Under the pieces are notes generated by a model. That model had not been told where the DNA came from. It ran no database searches and worked only from the letters and a program-made list of their open reading frames with translations. The translations under genes and the position numbers were made by a program. DNA of 64,000 bases from Acetobacter sp. UBA5411 (GTDB lineage Bacteria; Pseudomonadota; Alphaproteobacteria; Acetobacterales; Acetobacteraceae), in NCBI RefSeq assembly GCF_002409645.1, contig NZ_DHNR01000005.1:205679-269678 (forward strand), read 5' to 3'. The first letter of the stretch is position 1. Every line of letters starts with the position of its first letter. Below are positions 1-9,565 of the stretch, one piece after another.

Positions 1-237
1 CTGACCCAGATTCATGCGTTGCTTGCGCTTGTGAAGGCCGGAATGGGGGTGGCCCTGATACCCCAGTCGGCCTCACGTCTTGGCATAAGCAATGTTGTTT
101 ACCGCAGTCTTGGCTTTGGAACGGATATTTGCGCCGAACTGTTCATGGCCTATCGGGCTGATAATCCAAGCCTGGTTTTGGGCAATGTGACGAATGTGAT
201 CGCTCGTTTCATCGAGGAAAGGGAGCCTTCAGACTAA
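1..237 (+). CDS. LysR-family transcriptional regulator, C-terminal part
   Basis: The reading frame is open from the first base and ends at 237, so only about 78 residues of the C-terminus are present. The visible part (VKAGMGVALIPQSA, then a short Arg/Tyr-rich strand and a closing helix) matches the end of a LysR substrate-binding domain, where the 'G.G.a.lP' segment lines the effector pocket. The DNA-binding half lies outside the window. It reads toward the MFS permease and may regulate it, but that is inference. There is no start codon inside the window; the TTG at 19 is an internal codon. Confidence 0.75.
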   Translation: MTQIHALLALVKAGMGVALIPQSASRLGISNVVYRSLGFGTDICAELFMAYRADNPSLVLGNVTNVIARFIEEREPSD

Positions 238-469
238 GCGATATCAGTTTTGAATTGATTCATTTACAGATTGATTTTGATCTTATGACACCCAGAGCGT
301 TGTGTCTTGCGCAGTGATCGTGGAGTTCCAGTGGCTCGTTCGCCAGCAGCAGTCCAGCGTGTTCCAGATCCCGCATCAAGGGAGACACAGGGTGAATATA
401 ATAAAAGGGTCATCAGAAACCCCAACCGCCACATTCCCGTCAGAAACCGTAAGCTCCGAACGGCGAACG

Positions 470-1759
470 ATGATCCGATACTTCGTTCTCGCGTTCCTGT
501 TTACCATAACAGCAATCAATTACGGTGATCGCGCGACTCTCGGAATTGCACGATCGAGCATATCCCACGATCTCGGGTTAAGCCCGGTTTCCATGGGATA
601 TATCTTTTCGGCATTCGGGTGGGCCTATGTGCTGAATCAGGTGCCTGGAGGGTGGTTGCTGGACCGCTACGGCTCCATACGCGTGTATGGCGTAAGCCTC
701 TTCGCGTGGTCGCTGTGTACGTTGGCAATCTCTGGCGCCGGTTATGTTCCGCAGACGCTGGCTTTTCCGGTGCTGTTCCTCCTCTGGGCCGGACTTGGTC
801 TGGTGGAAGCACCAGCTTTCCCAGCCAACAGTCGTATCACCTCAAGCTGGTTTCCCATCGGCGAAAGAGGTCTGGCGACATCCATCTTCAACTCGGCGCA
901 ATATGTTGCGGTCGCTTTCTTTGCGCCTCTGATGGGCTGGGTCACGCAACAGCTCGGTTGGGAATACATCTTCGCCATGATGGGACTGCTGGGCGTGCTG
1001 CTCGCCGTGCTGTGGCTGGTGACAATGCGTCCTCCCGCCCAGCATCCGAGCGTCAGTGCCGCAGAACTGGCCTATATTCGTGAAGGGGGCGCTCTCGTCG
1101 ATATCGACGACAAAAGCAAGCAGACGAAACACAGGCTCAACCGCAAGCAGATACAGTTCATGCTCACGGACCGGACTTTGTTGGGCGTCTATGGTGGGCA
1201 GTACTGTATCAATGTCATTCTTTATTTCTTCCTGACCTGGTTTCCGTCCTACCTCCATCAGGCGCGCGGGCTGTCACTCACACAGACGGGCTTTGCCGCC
1301 AGCGTGCCAGCACTCTGCGGTCTTTTTGGTGCCATTGTCGGTGGAGCGCTGTCTGACAGGCTGCTTCGCTCCGGTCGTTCAGCGAGCTTTGCGCGCAAGA
1401 CGCCCTTCATTGTCGGAATGGGGCTCGCTTCAACTCTTTGCCTCTGCAATTTCGTGCAGTCACCACTGCTCATTGTCGCCATCATGTCGTTGGCTTTCTT
1501 CGGCAAAGGAGTGGCCGCAATCGGATGGGCTGTCATTTCCGACATTGCCCCAAAAGAAGTTCCTGGTCTGGCAGCCGGCATTTTTAACGGCATTGGCAAT
1601 GTTGCCGGAATCGTAACGCCCATCGCAGTTGGTTACATCGTGTCGCTGACGGCTTCCTACGACGGTGCATTACTGTTCGTCGCTGTGCACTGTCTTGCTG
1701 CTATCCTGCTTTATCTCTTTGTCGTCGGAAAGATCCGGCGTCTCGCTCTGCCTGTCTGA
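470..1759 (+). CDS. MFS transporter, sugar-acid (glucarate/galactonate-like) anion:cation symporter family
   Basis: Integral inner-membrane permease of about 429 residues with roughly 12 hydrophobic segments. The N-terminus (TAINYGDRATLGIA, then LGLSPVSMGYIFSAFGWAY and GGWLLDRYGS) is typical of the ACS family, which includes the GudP/ExuT/D-galactonate permeases and imports hexarates, hexuronates or related acids with protons. A cytoplasmic loop rich in Lys/Arg follows TM6. The ATG at 470 puts the first membrane segment right at the N-terminus as in relatives; the open frame extends to 302, but those residues look like translated leader. The Shine-Dalgarno is weak. The porin gene follows 82 bases later on the same strand, suggesting joint outer- and inner-membrane uptake. 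The exact substrate cannot be read from the sequence. Confidence 0.85.
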   Translation: MIRYFVLAFLFTITAINYGDRATLGIARSSISHDLGLSPVSMGYIFSAFGWAYVLNQVPGGWLLDRYGSIRVYGVSLFAWSLCTLAISGAGYVPQTLAFPVLFLLWAGLGLVEAPAFPANSRITSSWFPIGERGLATSIFNSAQYVAVAFFAPLMGWVTQQLGWEYIFAMMGLLGVLLAVLWLVTMRPPAQHPSVSAAELAYIREGGALVDIDDKSKQTKHRLNRKQIQFMLTDRTLLGVYGGQYCINVILYFFLTWFPSYLHQARGLSLTQTGFAASVPALCGLFGAIVGGALSDRLLRSGRSASFARKTPFIVGMGLASTLCLCNFVQSPLLIVAIMSLAFFGKGVAAIGWAVISDIAPKEVPGLAAGIFNGIGNVAGIVTPIAVGYIVSLTASYDGALLFVAVHCLAAILLYLFVVGKIRRLALPV

Positions 1760-1841
1760 GGTAACCTGCGAGCCTTTTCTTCTGAACATGAAAGAAGAAA
1801 GGCGCGTCCTGTCAAAAAAATAAAAATACAAGGACGTTGTC

Positions 1842-3692
1842 ATGAATAGTCAAGAATTCGCGTGTTGCGCGGAAAAGCATTATCGCCTTCCTCGCGCATC
1901 TTCTTTTCCCCGTGCGGTCTACGCTTCCTCTTTCTGGCTTGTCACCGGAAGTCTTTGCGCTCTTGGGGCAGGAAGAGTCATGGCGCAGACAACCGTGCCC
2001 ACGGCTCAAGATCGTCCGGTGACAGCAAGGCATGTCGCTGTTCGGAAATCCCAAAGTGCTATCAAGGCAACGACGCAGACATCTGCTGCCCATGCAAAGA
2101 TGGGAACTGCACCATCGGATGCTGCGTCCACGGGCAATTCCTCTACTGCCGCTCCCGCAAAACTGAGCCGGACCCAGCTTCTGCCACCATTGACGTCCCG
2201 TCCTGAACTCTACGGACAGCCTCAGTCTCTCGGTTTGCATCAGCTGCCGGGCGCATTACTGCATCAGGGACCTTGGGGCGTTTTCAACACCAATTCAGGC
2301 GCAGCCGCGGGCTTTGGAACCGTTGCGTATTATGCCGTAGCCCGGTGGGCCGAAGACTGGTCGAATCTGCGTGACAAACGCAATCATCTCGACCCGATGG
2401 ATGCGCTCAAATATATCCCACTTAATAACGAGGGGGATATTTACCTCAGCCTTAGCGGCAACTTCCGTCACCATGGTTTTTATGACCAGAATGCCGGTCT
2501 TGGTGCGACGAAACGCTCGCCCTCCTATCGGTCTAACCTGCGTTTCAATATTGGCGCAGACCTGCATCTGACAGAGCATGTTCGTCTATATGGCGAATTG
2601 ATGAGCGGTGAAGCAGGCGGCATCAATTACTATGGTTATACTGGGCGCTGGCGCAGCAAAATTGACCTGCATCAGGCTTTTCTTGAAATAAAAGGGAATA
2701 TTCTGGGTGCAAAAACCGGGGTTATGATCGGTCGCTATAAATTTCTGGATGCTCCTGCTTACTTCACCGGCGGAAGTGTCTATCCATCAATCCCATTTTC
2801 CTGGAATGGTGTGCGTGGCTACGCATTCTGGAAGCGCTTTCGCGTTGATATCTTCGATTTAACGCAGACGAACGAGCTTCCGCTCAAGCCTTTTGCTGAC
2901 ACAGTCGGATGGCGAAACAGACTTTTCGGAGCCTATACGTCCTATGCTGTTCCGGAATTTAAATTTCTTGGTCAAAAGAGCCAGATTTTCGCTGATACGT
3001 TCTACCTCGGCTTCATCGTGGACGATAGTTCGCTTGCTGCCATGCATGGAAATACAACCGGTTCAACGCATCGCGATACACCCGGCACCCGCATCTGGGG
3101 CAATGCTGGTCCGATCGAGTTTTCTGTTGGCGGTATGTGGCAAGGGGGTACGTTTCAACAGGCAAAGAACGGTCCTTCCCGGAAAGTGGATGCGTGGGCT
3201 GTCAATGCCCAGGCATCATGGCGTTTCAGTCATTGGTGGGGGCGACCTTCGCTTGGACTTCAGTTCGACGATGTGTCGGGCGGTGATTACAGGACCAGTT
3301 CGACCAGCACATGGGGCGGGTTTCTGTCGCCTTACTCACCCTCGGCCTCTTATCTCGATCTGAGTACCTATTTCAACATGCAGAATCTGATCAGTATTGG
3401 TCCACTTGTAACGCTTACACCAACAAGCAACACGTCATTACAACTGAAATCCCCTGTTATGTGGCGTAACAGTACGCATGATGGGATATATCCCCAGTCT
3501 ACAGTTGCTTTTCCCTATCGCCCTCGTGGTCATTATACAGGGGTCCTGCCGCAGGCCAGTTTCAACTGGCGACCAACCCGGCATATCAGCTTCAGCCTTG
3601 AGGGTGAATATGTCTTTCTGGGCCGTAATGTTTTGCGGTCAGGCGCTGCTCAGGGTGCCTATGTTCAGACAAATCTGGAACTGACATTTTGA
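1842..3692 (+). CDS. Alginate-export-type outer-membrane porin
   Basis: Predicted outer-membrane beta-barrel of 616 residues. The N-terminus has a long signal sequence ending near AGRVMAQ (about residue 49). A Thr/Ser/Ala/Pro-rich low-complexity linker of roughly 70 residues follows, and then a barrel with alternating aromatic strands (GDIYLSLSGNFRHHGFYDQN, VRLYGELMSGE), ending in the aromatic residue Phe (LELTF) as expected for recognition by the Bam machinery. The barrel resembles the alginate_exp family (AlgE-like), found in acetic acid bacteria beside sugar or sugar-acid transporters. An AAGGA sequence lies about 9 bases before the ATG. It follows the MFS permease and is closed by a strong terminator at 3832-3858. 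A general diffusion or substrate-specific uptake channel is more likely than alginate secretion, because no alginate genes are nearby. Confidence 0.75.
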   Translation: MNSQEFACCAEKHYRLPRASSFPRAVYASSFWLVTGSLCALGAGRVMAQTTVPTAQDRPVTARHVAVRKSQSAIKATTQTSAAHAKMGTAPSDAASTGNSSTAAPAKLSRTQLLPPLTSRPELYGQPQSLGLHQLPGALLHQGPWGVFNTNSGAAAGFGTVAYYAVARWAEDWSNLRDKRNHLDPMDALKYIPLNNEGDIYLSLSGNFRHHGFYDQNAGLGATKRSPSYRSNLRFNIGADLHLTEHVRLYGELMSGEAGGINYYGYTGRWRSKIDLHQAFLEIKGNILGAKTGVMIGRYKFLDAPAYFTGGSVYPSIPFSWNGVRGYAFWKRFRVDIFDLTQTNELPLKPFADTVGWRNRLFGAYTSYAVPEFKFLGQKSQIFADTFYLGFIVDDSSLAAMHGNTTGSTHRDTPGTRIWGNAGPIEFSVGGMWQGGTFQQAKNGPSRKVDAWAVNAQASWRFSHWWGRPSLGLQFDDVSGGDYRTSSTSTWGGFLSPYSPSASYLDLSTYFNMQNLISIGPLVTLTPTSNTSLQLKSPVMWRNSTHDGIYPQSTVAFPYRPRGHYTGVLPQASFNWRPTRHISFSLEGEYVFLGRNVLRSGAAQGAYVQTNLELTF

Positions 3693-3831
3693 TATAATAG
3701 TAACTTTTCATAACACTTGTGAATTTGGAATTTGTCTCTGCAATAATCAGTGAGGTGTGACAGAAAACTGTTTTTTCTATGCTTTTATAAATGAATTTTG
3801 TCAGCCAATGTGATGTTAGTCCGTATGAAAA

Positions 3832-3858
3832 GCCGATAGAACATCGGCCTTTTTTTTT
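3832..3858 (+). terminator. Rho-independent terminator after the porin gene
   Basis: Perfect 6-bp stem GCCGAT/ATCGGC (3832-3837 and 3843-3848) with a 5-base loop, followed by C and nine T. It lies between the porin and the convergent MFS gene. Confidence 0.9.
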
Positions 3859-3863
3859 CGAAA

Positions 3864-5182
3864 CTATATTGTTTCGGAAGAGATTTTTTCTGGAGTTTTC
3901 TTGTTTTGCGAAGAAGAAATCATTTTGAAAATCATCAAAAACAGAATGAGGCAGGCTACAGCTGGTACAAGCATGGGGAGATCCGCGCTTCCACTCCAAT
4001 AGCGCGCCCAAGCTACCAGATTTTGGCCAAGGAATGCTCCAAAGCCTCCGATAGATGTAATGGTTGCGATGCCGACGGCGGCCTTGGCGTCTTTAAGAAA
4101 TCTGGATGGCAATACCCATAGGCAAGGCAGTAAGACGTAGATGCATGGCCCACCAAGACAGAGCAGAAGAAAGCGGGATGAATTGTCATGCATGAAGACA
4201 GAAAGTCCAAAGCAAAAAGCCCCAAGCGCGGAAGCCGCGAGCATTGCGTAAAGCGGGCGGTCTCCTTTTCTTACAGTAGGAACTAAAAAAATCAGAGCCA
4301 ATGTACCCAAGAGATAAGGAATGGCATTCAGAAATCCGTTGGTTGTGTAGCCTACTGCAAATTCGTTCACCAGAGAAGGAAGCCAGTAGCTCAATCCATA
4401 ACTGGCTATTGAAATCAGCATGAAGCAAGCAGCGAGTTCCATTACACGGATATCAAAAACAGCACTGAGAGGATTGGCATATCGTGTATCATGTTGAAAA
4501 ACGTGCTGTCGTTCTGATTCCAATGTGTCGATCAGCCATTTTTTCTCGGTATTGTTTAGAAAAGTCTGGGTTTCTGGGCGTTCTGGAAGAAAGAAAAATA
4601 CCAGGATCACTAGAATTGTTGGAAAAATTCCTGTTGTCAGAAAGATGATTTGCCATCCCGCCAGAGACGCGAAACCATGCTGACTCAAAAGCCAGCCGCA
4701 GAGTGGGCCGCTCAACATGTTGCCAATACTGCTGGCTAATGTAAAATATCCCATCATACGAACACGATGCTGGGCTGGAAACCATAATGATAAATAGTAT
4801 ATTATTCCGAGATATAAGCCTGCTTCTGCTGTCCCTAGAAGAAATCTTAAAATGTAAAACATTAAAACGCTTTTATTAATGCCATTAGTATTGTAATAAT
4901 TCCCCACGATAATCCAATTCTGGCAATCCATCGTGAAGCGCCGAATTTGTGGAGAAGCATATTGCTTGGCACTTCGAAAATCATATAGCCAATAAAAAAT
5001 AGTGAAGCACCCGATGCAAATATTGTTTCACTAATATGCAAATCAGCCGCCATCTGCAGTTTTGCAAAACCAATATTCTGACGATCTATATACGCTCCAA
5101 GATAGCACAAAGTGGCTAGAGGCAGGATTCGCCATGCAATCCTGTTTATGGTCTGCGTTTCGTTTTCAGGAGTGTCTGACAT
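3864..5182 (-). pseudogene. MFS transporter (ACS family) split by a frameshift
   Basis: Two overlapping minus-strand frames together encode one MFS permease of about 440 residues. The upstream frame (5182 down to about 4871) carries the N-terminus with TM1-TM2 motifs (GAYIDRQNIGFAKLQM, YMIFEVPSNMLLHKFG). The downstream frame carries the rest (FYILRFLLGTAEAGLYLG, then PERPETQTFL). Translations join cleanly if one base is added in the A-run that reads TTTT at 4871-4874 on the plus strand, giving MALIK-SVLMFYILRF. As written, the first frame stops two codons later. It could be a true inactivating mutation, phase variation in a short homopolymer, or a sequencing error. The GTG at 5191 is an alternative start; the ATG at 5182 follows GGAG. 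The gene and its upstream region are clearly richer in A+T than their neighbours, which suggests acquisition by transfer. Confidence 0.8.
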
Positions 5183-5771
5183 GTTCTCCACTCTTTTTGT
5201 TTGTTGTTTTTGAGGGACTTATTACACGACAACACATAAGCGCTATTTTTCGATGTTAGTTCCTTCTGCATTGGTGTATAAACAAAATTTTGAAAACTCC
5301 TTTTTATTTCTAAGTGTATAAACTTTTTATCTGGTTTTAGGGAGCCCTTTCTGATAGGATTAATTAAATTAACAATAACTACTTATTCGTTTTGGAAATT
5401 TTTAGAAATAATTTTCGTCAAAGTTGAATTGTTGAATGCCTCTTTGCGTAACTTCTTAAGGTTTAGATAACAGAAAGAAAAATAAAACAATAAAATAAGA
5501 TTTTTGAAGTTTATGCGTTGTGACGATTCTGGAGTTTTAGCCATAACATGACAGTTAGTCTGATATGGATGAGAGCGTGAAACCTCTTGTTTTCATTTAA
5601 GGTTCCATATTAAATTTTAAAACTGGCATCTATAATAAAAAGCGCCATCTGATCGAAAACATGTTCGTAAAACTGAAAGGCTAGCGACGTATTGCAACAA
5701 GATACGATCGCTGCGCTTATACATTCATGTCCGCAATCCACATCGCAGCAAGCTGCATCCTTTAGTATGTT
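5183..5771. other. AT-rich region without genes
   Basis: Nearly 590 bases with very high A+T and stop codons in all frames. I see no gene. It must contain the promoter of the minus-strand MFS gene. The only structure noticed is a repeated 10-mer, listed separately. Confidence 0.6.
5274..5323. repeat. Direct repeat GTGTATAAAC, copies 40 bases apart
   Basis: GTGTATAAAC occurs at 5274-5283 and again at 5314-5323. The copies start exactly 40 bases apart, close to four helical turns, about 95-140 bases upstream of the MFS start. That geometry would suit a regulator binding two sites on one DNA face. In such AT-rich DNA chance repetition is possible. Confidence 0.4.
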
Positions 5772-7241
5772 TCAATATTGATTTTTTCGAGAGATGCCGT
5801 TCAGGGCCATTTCGATTAGTGGCCAGTTTCCACTTCTTGCGGTAGCAGCGACGTAACCATCGGGTCTTACCAGCCAGATACCATTTTCATCCGGTGGCAG
5901 ATATACTTCAGGCATCAGCAAGGATGAGTGACGAGCGATCATAGCTCGCGCATCCGCACTGTCTCTTGCAGCGATTACAAAGCGGGGAGTATCGCAATGC
6001 CCGGAATTTCCTCCTGTAATCAGTCGTTGCCCAGGTCCGGGACCACGCAGTCCGCGGGCAGACCCCACGTTGAGAGGACTGTCAGGATAATCAATCATGA
6101 TTCCGGACAGTCGGTCAGCCATGGCGCGACGGATCACCGAAATGCTGAAAATCCATTTCACAGCAAAGTTGCGTACTCTCTGCGCCAGATGACGTTTGAG
6201 CAGAACAACTGTGGTCATACGTCCGGAATCAGCCAGTATCTGCCGTGCAACACGGCTGCGTTCGATATTGTAGCTGTCCAGCAGGGAGGGATTGGCTTTC
6301 TGTCGCTCGACCAACGCCAGCTTCCAGGCAAGATTGAAGGCATCCTGCATGCCCACGTTCATGCCCTGACCGCCGGCTGGACTGTGGATATGGGCCGCAT
6401 CGCCGGCCAGAAAAACGTGACCCTTGCGGTAATCTTGGACTATACGTTCGTTGACCCCGAAATCCGATAACCACACTGGATCGGAAAGGATAATGCCGCC
6501 CGGTCCGCGCCGGTCGACAATTGTCTGTATTTCCTTAAGGCTCGGCGTATGCAATGGCGCAGACCCAAGATCGGCGATGATACGGTAATGGCTCCGTGAT
6601 ATTGGAAAGAACATCACAGCGCCGTCCGGGTGCCAGAATATCGCTGGTTCATCAGGTGGAATGGCAAGACCGGTCACATGCACATCGGCGAGGACAAACC
6701 CTGTGGGTAATGTTTCTCCACCGAATGTCAGGCCCAACCTGTTACGAACAAAGGAATGCGCACCATCGCAACCGATGAGCCAACCCGCTTCCAAAACTTC
6801 GATCCTGCCTTCCCCATGCATGAGCGTGCATGAAACACCGGCATCCCTGTTAACGAAGTCCCTCAGTTCAGTTCCGCGTTCGACAGTAATGCCAAAAGTC
6901 CTGAGATGGTCTTCCAGCAACCGTTCGGTTTCCGATTGCGGAATCATCAGCAGGTAATTGAAGGAAGAAGCAATCGTCCCGAACGGGATGCGGGCGAGTG
7001 TCCTGTTGCCTACGTGGATACTGACGGTCTTTGCATGCAACCCGGCAGCCACAAACAAATCCGCACAGCCCGCAGCATCAAGCAGTTCCATTGTCCGGGG
7101 CCAGATGGCCAGTGCCCGGGACTGGTTCGTACAGGTCGGTGACTTGTCGATAATCCTGACAGGTACGCCGTACCGGGCCAGTTCGGCAGCCATAATCAGA
7201 CCGACAGGTCCGGCACCTGTAACGAGAACGGGCTTCGACAT
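5772..7241 (-). CDS. FAD-dependent aromatic-ring monooxygenase
   Basis: 489-residue flavoprotein of the phenol hydroxylase / PheA-TfdB class (FAD_binding_3). It has the dinucleotide-binding GxGxxG near residue 9 (GAGPVGL), the conserved DG motif near residue 159 (GCDGAHSFVRNRLGL) and the GD motif near residue 280 (FLAGDAAHIHSPAGGQGMN) that contacts the FAD ribityl chain. The C-terminal ~90 residues resemble the thioredoxin-like tail of this class. It should use NAD(P)H and O2 to hydroxylate an aromatic or polyketide-like substrate in the cytosol. The substrate is unknown. It is transcribed away from the oxalate decarboxylase gene across a 315-base region and has no partner gene. Confidence 0.8.
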   Translation of the reverse strand: MSKPVLVTGAGPVGLIMAAELARYGVPVRIIDKSPTCTNQSRALAIWPRTMELLDAAGCADLFVAAGLHAKTVSIHVGNRTLARIPFGTIASSFNYLLMIPQSETERLLEDHLRTFGITVERGTELRDFVNRDAGVSCTLMHGEGRIEVLEAGWLIGCDGAHSFVRNRLGLTFGGETLPTGFVLADVHVTGLAIPPDEPAIFWHPDGAVMFFPISRSHYRIIADLGSAPLHTPSLKEIQTIVDRRGPGGIILSDPVWLSDFGVNERIVQDYRKGHVFLAGDAAHIHSPAGGQGMNVGMQDAFNLAWKLALVERQKANPSLLDSYNIERSRVARQILADSGRMTTVVLLKRHLAQRVRNFAVKWIFSISVIRRAMADRLSGIMIDYPDSPLNVGSARGLRGPGPGQRLITGGNSGHCDTPRFVIAARDSADARAMIARHSSLLMPEVYLPPDENGIWLVRPDGYVAATARSGNWPLIEMALNGISRKNQY

Positions 7242-7556
7242 GGTTTTTGTCCAAAGGAAAAGAACTGTCCGGTCACATGGACAGTCACAGCATGTTAACG
7301 CGAGACGTGCCCTGACTGTTTCTGTCTGCCCAGATGCAATGAAACGCTTGATTGAGATGTCGGCTTTTCAGATCGCGGTCTGATACAGCAGCCCTAAGCG
7401 GCTGCACGCGGATACCCAACTCGTTCCGAACGAAGCACGCATCATCACGTCCGAGTGAACATTGCCAATCCAGTCGTCTTGCTTGATGCGGATCAATACT
7501 CCCTCGTCTTTTTAGACATAGTTTGTCATACTTCTCATCAGGCAGGAGGCAGACCA
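7242..7556. promoter_or_regulatory. Divergent intergenic region between monooxygenase and oxdC
   Basis: 315 bases without a convincing gene, expected to hold both divergent promoters. It contains an inverted repeat GCAGCC/GGCTGC (7388-7393 and 7400-7405, 6-base loop), a possible operator. The oxdC end carries a strong Shine-Dalgarno, AGGAGG at 7544-7549. Confidence 0.45.
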
Positions 7557-8726
7557 GTGAGCGATCTTCCATGGGTTGATTCAAAACCTGAAGCGCCGGA
7601 ACCCATTCGTGACGGACGGGGCGCGAGTATTCTGGGGCCACGGAATCTTGCACGGGAACGGGAGGTTCCGGATCTTCTGGCTTCGCCGGATACGGATGCC
7701 GGGACCATCCCGAATCTGAAATTCTCTTATGCTGACGCCCGAAATCGTCTTGGCTCGGGTGGCTGGGCGCGGGAGATCACCATTCGGGAACTGCCAGTTG
7801 CCACGACGCTGGCGGGCGTGAACATGCGGCTCAAGCCGGGCGGATACCGAGAGTTGCATTATCATAAAGAGGCTGAATGGGGCTTCATGATTGCGGGGAA
7901 GGCACGGGTGACCGCGCTGGATACAAGCGGGCATCCGTTTGTGGATGATGTCGAAGCCGGAGATATCTGGAACTTTCCAGCGGGAATTCCGCATTCCATT
8001 CAAGGACTTGGCAACGAGGGTTGTGAATTTCTGCTTGTTTTCGATGACGCCAACTTCTCCGAGAACGAGACTTTTTTGATCAGCGACTGGTTCGCGCATA
8101 CTCCGCGGCATATTCTGGCGAAGAATTTCGGAGTGCCGGAATCGGCTTTTGCCAATCTGCCGACGGATGTTGAAAAATCCCGTTGGATCTTCAATGGAAC
8201 TGAACCGACGGTGGCGAAGGAGGATGCAATCAAGTGTCCGCAGGGACCTTCCTCGATCCGCTATACGCACAAGTTTCTGAAGCAGGAGCCTGCGAAAGCA
8301 GCCGGTGGGACCGTAAGGGTTGTGGATTCACGCAATTTTCCGGCCGCCTCGACCATTGCGGCGGCGATCAATGTTGTTGAGCCGGGGCGGATGCGCGAAC
8401 TGCACTGGCATCCGAACAATGACGAGTGGCAGTATTTCGTTCGCGGCCGGGCACGGATGACGGTTTTCGCTTCCGGCGGGAAAGCGCGGACGTTTGATTA
8501 CTGCGCAGGCGATGTGGGGTATGTGCCGCTCGGGATGGGACATTATCTGGAGAATATCGGTGATGAGCCGATGGTTTTTCTGGAAGCGTTCAAAAGCGAT
8601 CACTTTGCCGACTTCTCGGCCAATCAGTGGCTAGGCCTGTCACCGCGTCAGATGGTGAAGGAGCACCTGAATCTGGATGATGAGACGCTATCGAAGCTGC
8701 GTCAGGACAAGCCGCTGATCGTGTGA
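7557..8726 (+). CDS. oxdC: Oxalate decarboxylase, bicupin family
   Basis: Mn-dependent bicupin of 389 residues converting oxalate to formate and CO2. Cupin 1 has the metal ligands H101, H103, E107 and H146 (ELHYHKEAEW ... GIPHS). Cupin 2 has H283, H285, E290 and H329 (ELHWHPNNDEW ... GMGHY). A lid segment FSENETF places Glu169 where Bacillus OxdC has its catalytic SENS Glu162, which favours decarboxylase over oxidase activity. I chose the GTG at 7557 because AGGAGG lies 7 bases upstream and relatives have this length; the frame is open to 7455. Its stop overlaps the next start (TGATG), indicating translational coupling. No formate dehydrogenase or formyl-CoA transferase genes are adjacent, so it may serve acid resistance or detoxification. 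Confidence 0.88.
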   Translation: MSDLPWVDSKPEAPEPIRDGRGASILGPRNLAREREVPDLLASPDTDAGTIPNLKFSYADARNRLGSGGWAREITIRELPVATTLAGVNMRLKPGGYRELHYHKEAEWGFMIAGKARVTALDTSGHPFVDDVEAGDIWNFPAGIPHSIQGLGNEGCEFLLVFDDANFSENETFLISDWFAHTPRHILAKNFGVPESAFANLPTDVEKSRWIFNGTEPTVAKEDAIKCPQGPSSIRYTHKFLKQEPAKAAGGTVRVVDSRNFPAASTIAAAINVVEPGRMRELHWHPNNDEWQYFVRGRARMTVFASGGKARTFDYCAGDVGYVPLGMGHYLENIGDEPMVFLEAFKSDHFADFSANQWLGLSPRQMVKEHLNLDDETLSKLRQDKPLIV

Positions 8727-9376
8727 TGGCTCCTCTTACCCGTTCTGCTCTGTGTGTTCTCTCGCTGGGACTGATTGCCGGGTATGTGGATGCCGTGGGG
8801 TATGTTGAACTCCACGGCATTTTCACGGCTGCGATGACAGGAAATTCCACCACGTTTGGGATTGCTCTGGCGGACGGAGACTGGGTCAGGACGGCGGCTG
8901 TCGGCACTGTTCTGGGGTTGTTTTTCTGCGGAGCCTTGGGGGCGAGCCTGCTGCGGCGGGCTTTACCGGCTTACCGGCATGAATGGCTGTGGATGGCGGG
9001 GCTGCTGATTGTGGCTCAGGGTGTTCACTGGTCTCATGCGGCGGGGAGCAGTTCCCGCGTGGAAACGCTGCTGCTGGCTGTCGCGATGGCGATGCAGGGC
9101 GAGGCGCTGTCGCGTTTTTCCGGCGTGTCGGTCCAGACAATTGTTGTGACCAACAATATTGTGAAATTTTCTGATAATATTGCGGGATTTCTCTTCGGAC
9201 TCTGGCGGGGAAAGCCGGGGTTTACGCTGGCTTCAGTGTTGCCGGGGCTTGGCTGGGGAGGATGTATTGCCGGAGCCTTTCTGTCGGTTTTTGCGCGGGA
9301 AGCGACTTCGGGTTTTTTCCTGGTGCCGGTTCCGTTGCTGACAGGGCTGTTTTTTCTGTGGCCTGACGAGGGGTGA
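8726..9376 (+). CDS. DUF1275 (YoaK-like) membrane protein
   Basis: About 216-residue integral membrane protein with six or so hydrophobic segments. It has the family hallmarks LGLIAGYVDAVGYVELHGIFTAAMTGNS at the N-terminus (described here by its G-Y-D and MTGNS elements) and a GCIAGAF segment near the C-terminus. Members are broadly distributed and functionally uncharacterised. The ATG at 8726 overlaps the oxdC stop codon, so the two are probably co-translated; the GTG three bases upstream is an alternative. Link to oxalate metabolism is inference from this coupling only. Confidence 0.8.
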   Translation: MAPLTRSALCVLSLGLIAGYVDAVGYVELHGIFTAAMTGNSTTFGIALADGDWVRTAAVGTVLGLFFCGALGASLLRRALPAYRHEWLWMAGLLIVAQGVHWSHAAGSSSRVETLLLAVAMAMQGEALSRFSGVSVQTIVVTNNIVKFSDNIAGFLFGLWRGKPGFTLASVLPGLGWGGCIAGAFLSVFAREATSGFFLVPVPLLTGLFFLWPDEG

Positions 9377-9565
9377 TACGGGTTGATGGGTGGTGCTGAA
9401 GCGGGAGATTTCTTTTGTGCTGTGAGGATGACTTCAGGAATGCTTGAGGCCCTGCAAGCACTAATGTGAGATTATACCAGTAATGAAAGCAACCGCCGTC
9501 TGTCTGGTCCATCTGTTCCTGTTGATTACAACGAAAACCGTTTGCCGGCCTCGACATTAAACTTG

